Both the position numbers and the translations under genes were made by a program. Shown here piece after piece: positions 11,229 through 22,014 of a stretch of 64,000 nucleotides of DNA. This DNA comes from Cyathus striatus. Its lineage: Eukaryota > Basidiomycota > Agaricomycetes > Agaricales > Nidulariaceae. Each line of letters begins with the position of its first letter. Positions within the stretch are counted from its first letter, which is position 1. The stretch spans positions 2,976,001-3,040,000 of the forward strand of contig JAOVFP010000013.1 in the NCBI GenBank assembly GCA_025738555.1, written 5' to 3'. The notes under the pieces were generated by a model, which saw only the letters and a program-made list of their open reading frames with translations, ran no database searches and had not been told where the DNA came from.

Positions 11229-12847
11229 TTAGGCTCCCCCGACCTTTGGGTATGGTGTCTTTCCAATCGAATATCCGACCTATGATGAAGATAAGCTATG
11301 ACATGGGTGACGAGGTGATCAAATTACCTTCACCAGGGTTTCTATCGGCTTTTGAGAATTCGTCTTCAAGTCTTGATCAAATCTATTGGCCTTTTTAGCA
11401 AGTGAAACGTGCATCGAAATAAATATTGCTACTCGATAACGCCCTGCGGGAAGATGGCTACAACGGTGCTTCCGCCATATGCAAAATATCTGCGAACCAA
11501 TAGGATGTTAAGCACTTTGCGAATAGTCCAAAAGACGTCGCAGCCTTACCCAAGTTCTTCACCGCGTTTGATATCCTTCCCTTTTTCCTGCCCGCCTGTC
11601 CATACAATGCTCCCAACAAGCAACGCGCCAATGGCTACAAGCGCCACGGGAAGTCCGGTTGCCTCATGATTGAGGTATAACACTGATCGACGGTTCACAG
11701 TGAAAACATCAAACCCGGGTTCATTCACCGCCTGTGGGTTAACTGACAGTTATTAGCTCGCGTTCGTACGAAGTCTCGCGAAAGAGTACTTACCTGTATA
11801 GAATTGGCCGGGTATGTGCTCCACTTCACCGACGGATCCATCTATGGGGCTATGAAAACGGTGATAATCCGCTGGCGCGAGACGGAAGATCGCGAGGCTC
11901 GCATTTTCGAATACCCTTGCTTTGCTCGAAGTTGGCGAAACGTTTAGCAGATTAGGGACAGTGAAATTTATTCCCTTGATCCTGACCAACATACATGTTA
12001 TGCGCTTCGCAGAAGGTTAGAAAGCTTACCAAAATTCCTTTGCGAGATCAACCGACGGATATACAGTGAGACGGCAGTCAGCTGCGCTGCATACCCCGAG
12101 ACGGTCATCTTCATTTTGGATTGGTCGTGCGTTCGGCTTCAGTTTTCTAAGCTAGCGCTTTAGTTGTGCCCTTGCAACATGTACATATATGCCATACCAT
12201 ACCTACAAAAAAAGTCATTGAAGCATTTATATTTGGAAATATCTTGCTCGAGCAGCTCGTCGGCTTGTATCGAGTACATTTCCATAAATGACGGAATGGA
12301 TGCCGCAGATTCAGGACTATCGTAGATTTTCCCTTGCTAGTTTCATGATGCCGTTCAAGCACATGTTATACTTGAGTCTCACAGAGGACACACTTTAACT
12401 GACTGAGCATGTAGTAGTTCTTCGACTCTCTGGGTGCCCAAAACCTTTACTTGTTCCTTTCCATAAAAGAGCAAATGCATCCCAATCCTGATAAATGCGA
12501 GTGACGTCATCAACTACGAATGCACGTACTGGGGGCCGCCCTCACCTTGCGTATAGTGGCATAGACTCAAAGAATGGCTCTGTCTGGCCTCTTACCACGA
12601 CAAAGTTCCCAACGTGATAACTTGCTGCGAGTTTTTCAATTCCCGGTATTACCCTTTGCAGCCAAGGCAGCCTGGATGTCATATGCATTGGGGCATGCAG
12701 ATGACGCCTAACGTCAGGCTCCTGCGAAGATTGCTCTACCACAGATTGCAATCCTGCGGCCATGTCGTCATGGGTAGCCTCAGGGAGATTATTGGGGTGG
12801 ATAATCTCGACATTCTTGTCGATGTTTACCGCGTGAAGGGAAGACAT
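11229..12847 (-). CDS. Phosphatidylserine decarboxylase-family proenzyme (9 exons, 396 aa)
   Basis: Exons: 12847-12546, 12487-12394, 12336-12203, 12146-12030, 11981-11794, 11742-11550, 11489-11441, 11390-11328, 11279-11229. These enzymes cleave themselves at a Gly-Ser bond to make a pyruvoyl cofactor and decarboxylate phosphatidylserine to phosphatidylethanolamine. The self-cleavage motif is GGST at residues 348-351 (YFAYGGSTVVAIFPQG), and the conserved LAIFRLAPADYHRFHSP with its histidines lies at ~245-261. Residues 95-130 (PLYARIGMHLLFYGKEQ) match the soluble, fungal PSD2-like group. No mitochondrial presequence, membrane anchor or C2 domain is seen, so localisation is open. Some fungal relatives act on amino acids, for example the tryptophan decarboxylase PsiD with GGSS. 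The GGST here fits a true phospholipid enzyme better, but that is inference. Two short 3' exons (63 and 51 nt) complete the small subunit. Confidence 0.88.
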
Positions 12848-13104
12848 GGCGGATGGGTGGGTGAGTCGAGGGGAGATACAGGCATGTTATATATGTTCCT
12901 GAGTATAAATATATTACCAGCAGTGTGGTGTAGTCAGCTGAATTATATGTGTGTACATATGTGTAGAGAGCACGGTCTCCGAATAGTATCTACATCTATG
13001 ATGTCAACAGACACCGAAGGTTAAGGTGGTGCGGGACACTTATTTTGGTTCCTCCCCGCTGGTATTAAAAGATAGGTGTATTTTACATTCATGTCATTAA
13101 GGTA

Positions 13105-16100
13105 TCACAATGGAGGAAGCGGTCGTCGACATTGGGGACAAATATTCTGTACAACAGAATGTCAGCAGTATCCTCTCAAAATCATGGCGCATGGAACGTA
13201 CCTTAATGGCAAGCCACCTTTCCAGGCACTCGGTATGCTACTACATGTAAGTATGTGTCGTTCGGTAGATTAAAAATTCACATACGAATAGATGATGACA
13301 AGGAGCCAAGCTGTAGGGTTTTCTTGCATTGGTCGTATTCACTCCCATTTGCATAGCGTGTAATAGTGACTCAGCACCCATGCTTTTCCGCCTAGGAGCA
13401 GCAGATCCTTCGGGTCTTGTATCCCACCCATCCTTTTCATCTATGGATTTGGAACGGCGACGAAGCGAAGGATCAACGAATATAGCGTCCATACAAATGG
13501 CGCAGTCACCCAAGGATTGGTCGGGGGATTCTGGATCCGGCAACGACATAGAAGGATGATAATCATAGGTTTTTACGGTGACATACTGGGCATATTGTTA
13601 ATAACTTCACAACAAAAAATAGAATAGCTCTGTATCTTCTTACTTGTTGAGGAAGAAAGAATGAAGGGCCAAGGTAATCTTGAAGTATAAGAACCAAAGC
13701 TTGGAAGGAAACGAACACAGCCAAAAGATACGACCATGCTATTCATGTCATCAGTAAAGATTGCTAAAACTTAAATGATCATGGAATTCACATCGAGGCT
13801 CAATCTCCAGAACATTCTTTGGACATGCAAGAAAGTCTATATCTGGTCAGCAAGGAGCGCACTGGGATCTACAAAACACTTACATAGCGCACAGTAAAGG
13901 CGACATAAGCTCGTTCCAAGTATATATTCCCTTGATAAACCGCTATTCCTTCCACGCCGAGCTGAGCGAGCTATCTGGGGTAGCCAAATAGACGAATACG
14001 TCACAGCAACAAAAATCATTGAAAGAGTAGGAGATAGGATCACACGGACAACCAGTGTCAAAAAAATAAAGAGCATAACCCCTAGTACAGGAATATAAAT
14101 TTAGTGAAAATACGACGAGGTCAAGATAGTGATCATACAGAGTCGGGCTTGGGGATCGGTCCGAATATGCTGAATGAAAAATGCGAAGAACGAAGGAGGC
14201 GTCGTAGTAGGTGTTGGCGTGGGAGCTGTTGGGATAGGAGCTGTTGGACCTGAAGGAGAGGTAGTAGCAGGGGGATTAGTCGGCGGTGTAGCGGGAGCTG
14301 CTGTTGCATTGGCAGGGTAAGGGGTGAGTGAAGGGGCGACAACGGCGGCGGGTTGTGGGTTGGCAGCAGTCTGTTCGGGTATGGGGGCTGCATCTTCAGG
14401 TGCTTGAATTTGATGTATAAGTCCTGCAAATTGCTGAAAACGGACTTCAACTCGTAATTCGCTATTGATAGTAACGTCCAACGCACCGCTTCCTGTATGA
14501 ATAGTATACAAGCAAGAAATGCAGGGACAATAAGAGACAGCGACGGTCGTCCTTCCGCAAGGATTGCAAAAGTGATATGACCGGCAAACGAGACTGAGTC
14601 GATTGTTGATTGGGCCAGAAAAGTCCAGCGAGATACCCTCAAAACTCCGGACGGTGTTCTGCTGCGTTCTGCTTGTCTCGAGAAGAGTACAAGGAGAACC
14701 AAGTATGCCAAACCAGTTACTCCTGCATCTGGAAGAATATATGGGTTGGTTGTAGTGCACCAAGCTGTATCAGATACCACGTACATGTAGTGACCTTTCG
14801 GAAAAAGGTACGAGACCTGGAGGTAGTGGTCAATATCAGCATGATAAGGATTTAGCAACATACCTCAACCCTTCGGTGTCTTTCACCTTGAACAGCAAAC
14901 CACATTCTTTGCTTAAAAGAATGCCTGTCATGGACAACTTGGGAGGGTCAACCGTCCAAATTCCAGTAGGTTCCTGTATTTCATCCTCAAGGTCATTCAT
15001 AAGATGTTCAGGAACTCCAGTAGGATGCATCTGCGCATAAAATGTAAATGGGCACGTGGACCGCGGTGGTTCGTCTTCAATAGTTTAGAGAGTCTGATTT
15101 AAAAAATGTTGGATAGATAACACACCGCTGCTAGACCCTTCCTGGTCAATGATCCCTGCATCTATCAAGTTCTTCAACCGGTTTATCCTAGATTCTAGTT
15201 CGGGGGCAATGATTTTAGATGTTTCGTTTCTCATGCCTTCGGGAACAAGAGATGGTAGAAGACGAATATCGATGTGTCGACTGGAACTCATAAGAGAAAG
15301 CTCCAAGGAAGATTTAAAGGTATAACCCACCCTGGTGGCTCAGCAAACCCATAAATAGACCCATTTGACAAGAAGTGAACGCCTTCGAAGTCCAAACGAA
15401 ACTCCTCCGCAGTGTTGACATCCCTGAGCTCAATACGTCCCTAAGTACAATAACATTAGATAGAATCGCAAGCAGGAGGAGAAACGTACATGCACGAGCG
15501 CAATATTGGATGGTACGGTATAATTGACGTATGCAACGGGTTTTTTCTCGACAACACTAAGAGCAACCTTATTCGACGCCGTCCAGTTCCAATCACCGAT
15601 ACGCTCGACGGCCTCAGTAACATTTACATCCGCCATATACGTCTCGGCAAGATGTCTCCAGCTCAGCCCAGTGTTCATTGCAAGTGCAGGAGGAGTTATG
15701 TTAAAGAAATCTGTATTTCCATGGACAAAACCAGTGACATTGGAGTAGTAAGAGTCTTCCATTGGGTTTAATGCAACTTCTTTCACTTGGAAAGTATCCA
15801 ACAAGGGAGATATAACGGGATCTCTGTCCGGCTAGGGGGGAGGAAGTTTAAGGACATAGCAATTTGGCGAAGAAATATGACACACCACAGTGAAATTGGA
15901 AGGATGTCCATTAGCCCATGTCGTGTAATTGGAAAGCTGATATTCTAAGGAATGCAGGGCATCTTGGTATTGATGCCTTGCAAGAAACTCGTCTCCATTA
16001 TGGCTGGTAAGCATGAATAGCATGAAGCTGATGAAGAGGAACGAAGGAACAGAGCTACGTGGACGTTGGGGGCGGTTACCTCCCACCTCTGCATCTGTGC

Positions 16101-16113
16101 GAGGAGTTTCCAT
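13105..16113 (-). CDS. TUL1: Golgi Dsc/Tul1 E3 ubiquitin ligase, transmembrane RING subunit (14 exons, 778 aa)
   Basis: Exons: 16113-15886, 15831-15490, 15440-15331, 15286-15126, 15074-14864, 14816-14785, 14728-14487, 14433-14139, 14081-13884, 13836-13792, 13738-13644, 13585-13286, 13237-13202, 13146-13105. The N terminus has a signal-anchor (SFLFISFMLFML), followed by a lumenal domain with several N-glycosylation sequons. A multi-span region then runs from GVTGLAYLVLLVLF through SFAGHITFAILAEG to SSIWLPQIARSARRG. A Pro-rich cytosolic loop lies around 14220-14400. The C terminus is a RING: CAIC at the start, a long insert, CHHLFHTECLERW and ICPQCRRPLPPL at the very end. Tul1/Dsc1 ubiquitinates membrane proteins in Golgi and endosomes for degradation; in fission yeast the complex also cleaves SREBP. 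All 13 intron phases close. Confidence 0.93.
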
Positions 16114-16294
16114 AAGATTACGGAGGTATTACTATTAACAGGTGGACGCACGTCGCAAGAGTGGTCAGGACCGGTCAGGCTGAGGCTTGGGTCAGGCCAG
16201 CGACCAGCATGGCCATCACGGGCTGTGACAGTAACACGTGCTGGTCGCGTTATGACTCGCGTACCGTGACACCCACACTCTATACGCCCCCTCC

Positions 16295-17107
16295 ATGTTC
16301 AATCAATCCGGAAGCCGAAGATGGACTCACTTCCACTCTGCCTTGCAACTCGCCGTCCAGCGCTCAGCACACAAATGGTCGTACGTTATATGTTAGGGTC
16401 TCAGTCCTCTGTGTCTTGACTTCCGGAAAAGATTTGAGGATTTCGCCGAATGCTTCCCCCTCTATGTAGAGGAAGACAAGAATGGAGCCTCTGCTACATT
16501 TAATAGCATCTCAGATTACACTGAAGCTCAAATTTTTGTAATTAACTTCTAAAATCCCTTTCTTATCGCGTCCTGAAATAGTTTATCCCAGCGCGACTTG
16601 GACAAGCTATTCAAAGACTATAACGTACAGGAAAACATAGATATTCTACATAGAATTGTAAATGAGGCCAAGGATCGCAAAGCAAGAGGAGAACAAGGAA
16701 AGGACATCTGGAAAGAAGATTTAGAACCAAGAGTAGCTGTCTGTGCGAGAACTGTTCCCGTCTTGGAAGTAGAGGTACAAAGGCTTCGAGATTCCTTAGC
16801 AGAGGCATGTCAGCTTCCTACGTCAAAATAATTACTCTAAAATAATAGCATTGCAGGTGGAAGAGGAGAATAGACGGCTGCAAGCTCAGTTGGAGGAGAG
16901 CGTGAAGGGGACGGATGCAATGAATGAAGCTGTATTAGAAGTGTTGCAAGAGTTAGACACCGTAAGTTTCTTGTTTTCTCTTTTAACTCATGGACCTCTC
17001 AGCAGCTCCTACAGGCGTATCGACGCTGGCAAGACCTTCCAATGGATGATTTCGAGACATGGACTGTACAAACCATAGAATCACTCAAACCCACACTCCG
17101 TGCATGA
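16295..17107 (+). CDS. NNF1: Kinetochore MIND complex subunit NNF1/PMF1 (5 exons, ~208 aa)
   Basis: Exons 16295-16380, 16432-16537, 16592-16808, 16849-16961, 17003-17107. The N terminus has the RW.HFHSALQLAVQRS helix and the following FEDFAECFP, typical of the Nnf1 family. LFKDYNVQENIDILHRIV and a C-terminal coiled coil (VEEENRRLQAQLEESV) follow. Nnf1 pairs with Mtw1 in the MIND complex that links centromeric chromatin to the microtubule-binding Ndc80 complex. The third intron can be read in two ways: a 40-nt GT-AG intron (16809-16848), or a 52-nt GC-AG intron (16805-16856) that keeps the coiled-coil heptads smoother. Both are in phase. Length matches the family. Confidence 0.82.
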
Positions 17108-17188
17108 CATTGTCATACCTGTCTGTTTTTTGTTTTGGGTGTATAACTATTGTAAACTGGTTCCTTGACTTATTGTATTTCTGTAACA

Positions 17189-17582
17189 CTAATGAAGTTC
17201 CTCACGAATGTCGGCTTGGAGATCGAGAATCTCTTCGGTTAATATATTGCAGTATAAGTAACAACCATAGGTCATGTTCTCTTCGTATTGCTGCATATCT
17301 TGGGAAGATGGAGGAAGATTGGATATTAGTGATGGAAAGCATATTGTTACTTGCGTAAATCCTCTTTCTAAGACTCGTTCCAAGCCATGCGATTGATACG
17401 TTTGTCCAATCTATGTAGACGACCTTAAGGGCTCCAGGAATGCCATATTTCCGCGTGTGTTCAAGGGTAAGCAGTGAAAACAAGTTCTTTGTGAGTAAAG
17501 TTGAGCGTTCTATAGCTAGAATGATATTTTCAAGATAACAGTGAGAACGAGGTAGTTCTAGCAATAGCCATGGGTTAACCAT
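17189..17582 (-). CDS. Possible small gene, unknown function (2 exons, ~113 aa)
   Basis: Candidate exons 17582-17351 and 17298-17189, joined by a 52-nt intron with a CACTAAT branch site and a CCCAAG acceptor; phase closes. The first part is Leu-rich (NPWLLLELPRSHCYLENI) and the second is a helical YEENMTYGCYLYCNILTEE segment. The frame stays open a few codons upstream of the ATG, so a further 5' exon is possible. It lies convergently against NNF1, 81 bp beyond its stop. No family is recognised and it could be chance. Confidence 0.35.
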
Positions 17583-17780
17583 TAGGCGAACGAAACTGAT
17601 TTCCTCACAAACAATAGGCTAATTATTATATACTATATTACACAGGTCAGAATCACTATATGTAAGGCTACAAGAAGAGGTAATCTATATCTCTGGGGTA
17701 TGAAGAAAACAGTACTCTTGATAACTTATTAATACCTAAAATGTGGTGCGATGAATAGAAGTAATTGTACAATTCTTATT

Positions 17781-18948
17781 TTAACTCCACTGGTTCGGGA
17801 AGGGGTAGCGTAGCCTTAACTGTGGCTGCCAACTGCCCAGTGATACATGATGAATGCTGACCAGCACAATATCGTCAATTGTGATGTGTCCTTGCCCAAT
17901 TCTCCACCTTGGATCAGCCTCTTCATCCATAGACTGATGTCGCCGTTCCTTTAGAAGAGATTATTATTTGGTGTACTATGTGGTAAAAAAGATGCCTTAC
18001 TTCTATGAATCGCTGGACACATTTTGCAACGTTTTTTGCCAGCTTGGCCAGGGTGATGGGCCCAGGTGGGCTTTTGAAGTCTTTCGTGGGGATCTGTCTA
18101 CTCCAAGGTCGATAGCCTGGCCACTACGTAGGTTGTCAGTAATATTTCTACTACATTGATTATGCATTACTGACCTCCAGACGAATCGATACGCTCGGTC
18201 CTCGGCCCTCGAAAACAGTTTGATCACGACCACTTAGACGCTTGACCCGAGAATGAAGTGCATCCGACAGCAGAATACCGCATTCGTCCGGCTGCACTGT
18301 CCAGAAGAAAATAGGAGCATCTGTATCTACTTCCTCGACATATCGTTTCCAGTCGCTGTTGGTATGGGGTTTATACATTTGCTGGGGTATAAACGGCCCA
18401 AAGCTACCAGTAGGATTATTTGCGACGACATCACGAAACATTTGTAGCTGTTGCCGATGACTGAATTGCGGACGATCTGTTGCCACTCCGGAAGTAATCA
18501 ACTGAAGAGAGTTTGTGTCTGGTGATCTCGCTGGAGTACCTGGCGACGACATTCGAGATGAGGTATATTGCGGGGAAAGGCCCATGTCCGCAGAAGTAGC
18601 GGGAGACTCCAGTGGAAGAGGCATTGTTGACCGAACATTTGGATATGGGCTTTGTGTGTGTGAGCTTGTGCTGGGTGATGAGTGATGTCCAATATAAGGA
18701 CCTGGGGGGCTGTCGACGGGTGTATTATATGCCGTGGCTTCGCAAGTCCAACCATAGGAATGGGAATTGTCGTTGTATGCACGTTGTGTTTGAGTATGCT
18801 GTCTGATCGTTGACGTCGGATTTACAATGGCATTGGAAGTCCACTGGAGGTCATCAGAGAATGTGCCCTGGGCGCTCATGGCGTCGATCTCATAGCCAGT
18901 AAGCTGCGATGTTGGTACACCCGAACGTCGACCATTTTGTTGTGCCAT
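17781..18948 (-). CDS. Conserved agaricomycete-type protein of unknown function (3 exons, 354 aa)
   Basis: Exons 18948-18175, 18123-18001, 17948-17781. The N-terminal ~165 residues are Ser/Thr/Pro/Gln-rich and look disordered. A conserved-looking C-terminal half begins near QLQMFRDVVANNP and contains DWKRYVEEVDTDAPIFFWTV and WPGYRPWSRQIPTKDFKSPP. It ends with WRIGQGHITIDDIVLVSIHH and GSWQPQLRL. Intron phases are all zero. There is no signal peptide, membrane span or known catalytic motif. The composition (disordered low-complexity tail plus compact domain) is like that of many fungal regulators, but no DNA-binding motif is visible. About 1.1 kb of gene-free DNA separates it from the divergent LEO1 gene. 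Confidence 0.72.
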
Positions 18949-20070
18949 ATGATTGGTAGAATTCTGAAGTCATGTCTAGGTGAGATGACATAATAATATT
19001 ACGATCAAGGCAACACCACGTACAACTTGAAGAGGCGTGTCAGTTGGGAAAAAAAGGAGGTTGCTATTTGGCCAGTCCGGAAAACTGGCCAGTAGGAGTG
19101 GGGAATGGGAATGCTGGTACGGATAAAGGGGGGGGTGACTATGGCAAACGTATCAGTCAATTAGAAAATGCTGAGATATAAAGCTGAAATGACTCACGAA
19201 TGAGGTGCTGTTGCCATGTTCGAAGTGTATCAGTTTAGGAAAACAAGGAGAGGGGTATGCGGATTGTTATATAGGATTCACAGCATTTTTATCCGCAGCC
19301 CGAAGTAGGATAGAAGCGTTACAGATGAGAAATTGTATCGCATTGAGTGCTGTTGAGTACCAACTTTGTCGCCGCTGCATGGAGGGGGCGATGGAGACAT
19401 GCTCAGCCTCAGGTAGTAGGAAAAAAGAATATTCTTTTCTTGGGATGTCCACAGCACATTGAAAGTTGACACGAGGATTTGCCGGAAATAACGATATCGA
19501 AAGCAGGAATCGTCAATAAGTAGCAGGAAGAATATTCAGGGCGCTGAAGGTGGATGGGCGGGTTGACGTCAAAAAGCGGTAACACAGGATAGCGTGGCGG
19601 CGTCTACATGCCCAATTAAGGATGTAGCAAGGAACCTGGATTTCTAGAATGACATATGTTCTGGAGGCAGAGATGGGTACACGAGCACAGAATAGCACAG
19701 CCGCATCTCGAGTGTGAGGGAGATAGAAGTCCTTGAAGTTCGGTGAAGCCTTGATGGACGAATCAAATAGGTGATGATCAGCGCTGCACTTGACATCAAA
19801 ACAAACAGAACAGTATATAATTGTTTAAGTTATGTGTAAGTTAGTTAGCGATACATTATTTTGTGAAGCAGTTGCATATACGCAACCAGAAGAAATGTGG
19901 GTGAACCTGTAAAGCGCAGGGCTGTGGTTGGCAGTGTGAAGCTCGGCAAAAGGAGCTCAACAGCTTTGGGAATCAACAACCTTCCCCTTTTAGACAGAGT
20001 CACGTGACAAGATCCACCGGTTCAGCGACTTGTAAGTTACACTTACACTTACAGCATTAATCTTGCAGAT
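18949..20070. other. Long divergent intergenic region upstream of LEO1
   Basis: 1.1 kb between two divergent genes. It contains a purine-rich stretch (19040-19140) with a small perfect inverted repeat, TGGCCAGT/ACTGGCCA, around 19068-19092. Short frames at 19205-19472 on both strands lack support. 5'-UTR introns for the minus-strand gene may lie near 18960-19200 but cannot be placed with confidence. Confidence 0.45.
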
Positions 20071-21749
20071 ATGTCGAGTCTCGCTGGTGCATTAGACGAA
20101 ATCCCCTCTCATCCTCGCGGCTCGGCCCCCGTCTCAGATGTTGAGATGGACCAATCCGGAGATGACGCGTCCGTGAAAGACGAAGACGAACCCCAAGAGG
20201 AAGACGAGGAGATGGCCGACCTTTTTGGAAACGACGAGGACGTTGAAGAAATGAAGCCTGCTAGGTTGGCACAGTTCTTTCCAGTGCTATATTTACATAA
20301 CGAGAGAATTTTATAGGGACCCATCCTCCCCCACTGCTTCTGCGCCAGACTCCGACAGAGACAGATTACCATCCCCCGAGAGAGAGCGTCGACAAGCTCT
20401 TGAATACGAGGAGGAAGACGTTGCTCCCGAACTTGCGGTCGAGGTTAAGGAGGCTAACGTCACATTTCCAAATATACCCGTTCCAAAGAGTTCAGATGGA
20501 AATGTCAGTGTTTCTTTGCGCTAAATGTGTGATCATCATTGAATAACATTTGTAGTTATGGGTCATTCGGATGCTAAACTTCATGAAAGTTGACTCCAAA
20601 CCATTTCATCCTGACACCTATATGGGTCCGGAACATGAAGATGAAGAGGGACAGCAAGCAGAATCATTGAGAGAAAAAAGCATGACAATTAAACTCAAAG
20701 TCGAAAACACCGTGCGTTGGAGATGGATTAAAAATGCGGCAGGGCAAGACGTAAGTCGCAAGACATAGATAGTATTGGATACCTTATTCGCATTCGTATA
20801 GGTCAGGCAGTCCAATAGTCGCATAATACGATGGTCAGACGGGTCACTGAGCCTTCGATTAGGCAAAGAACTATTTGACATCACTCAACAAGTCGATATT
20901 TCTGCAGGTATTCCCCGGCAGCTTATTGGCGCTGGTGCTTCACAGTCTCAGTCTCAGTCACAAACACAACCTTCCTCTTCGCAGTCCCAAACTGCTGGCA
21001 AGTCTCAAGGATTGACGTACCTTGTTGCGCAACACAAACGTTCTCAAGTTCTGCAATCAGAAGCGGTTATTACGGGCTCTATGTCATTACGACCTACAGA
21101 TATGCAGTCTGAGACGCATCGTATGCTCGTTCGTGCCGTCGGCCAGAAACACAATAAAGTTGCGCGACTTCGGATGGCGCCCGACCCAACCATGGATCCT
21201 GAGCGGGAGAAGATGGAGCTCATGAAGCAAAGCCAAAAGAAGTCAAAGAGGAAGACTGAACGAGAAGATGACTTTAGCGGCGGTCGTAAGCGACGATACT
21301 CTCGTAGGACTGCTGAACATGATGTTTGGAGCGATGATGAAGAAGATGGGGCTGCTGTGTTTGGGGCATCTGAGGACGAAGATGAAGACGGAATAGGGGG
21401 AAGCTCACGAAAGTCGAAGAGAAAAGATGATAGAAAGGGTCCTGAAGATTACCAAGAAGACGATTTTGTCGTTGCGGACTCTGATGAAGAAGGCGGAGGC
21501 AAAAAGAAAGGGCGTGAAGCGAGTGACATGGAAGAGGATCCACTTGATAAATTGGATGCCAAAATTGAGCGGCAGGATGCCAAGAAGCGGAGGAGAGTGT
21601 CTGGTGGAAAGGGAAGTGACAATGAAGAGAATGACGATGACGGAAATGGCATGGATGTGGAGAGTGAAGAGGAGGATGAAGAGTTCAAGGTTCGTCGAGG
21701 TGGGACGCGGAAGCGAGCCGTCAATTTTGACGACGAAGAGGAAGAGTAA
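20071..21749 (+). CDS. LEO1: RNA polymerase II-associated Paf1 complex subunit LEO1 (4 exons, 507 aa)
   Basis: Exons 20071-20264, 20317-20503, 20556-20750, 20802-21749. The acidic N terminus (EDEPQEEDEEMADLFGNDED) is followed by the Leo1 core: LWVIRMLNFMKVDSKPFHP, ENTVRWRWIK, SNSRIIRWSDGSLSLRLGKE and LTYLVAQHKRSQVLQSE. KHNKVARLRMAPDPTMDPE follows. The C-terminal third is a highly charged alternation of Lys/Arg and Asp/Glu blocks ending in EEEE, standard for Leo1. The protein works in the nucleus with Paf1, Ctr9, Cdc73 and Rtf1 to support transcription elongation and histone modification. A Gln/Ser-rich insert (SQSQSQSQTQPSSSQSQT, around 20945-21000) sits inside the core. Confidence 0.95.
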
Positions 21750-22014
21750 TTTTATGCATTGTTATCATGTTTAGCTATACAGGATTGTAGAACTTGCAGT
21801 GGTGCTTGTCTTTGGAGCTTGTGTTATATTTGTTAGCCGTGAAATTTTTAAACCTAGCACTGTCATTTTATGTGAGACTGCTCTGAATAATTGCATACGT
21901 ACGTACCCTTTGTGAGCAAGTCGTTGAATTTTTTATCGTAAGACTAAGTACGTATAAGTAAACATGATAAATACATCTAAATACTATTATACATTTAAAA
22001 ATTAACTTTTGACT

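Noticed and set aside
19068..19092. Inverted repeat TGGCCAGT...ACTGGCCA as an operator or terminator
   Set aside because: Eight-base arms with a short spacer are expected by chance in 64 kb, and no T tract or known binding site is associated.
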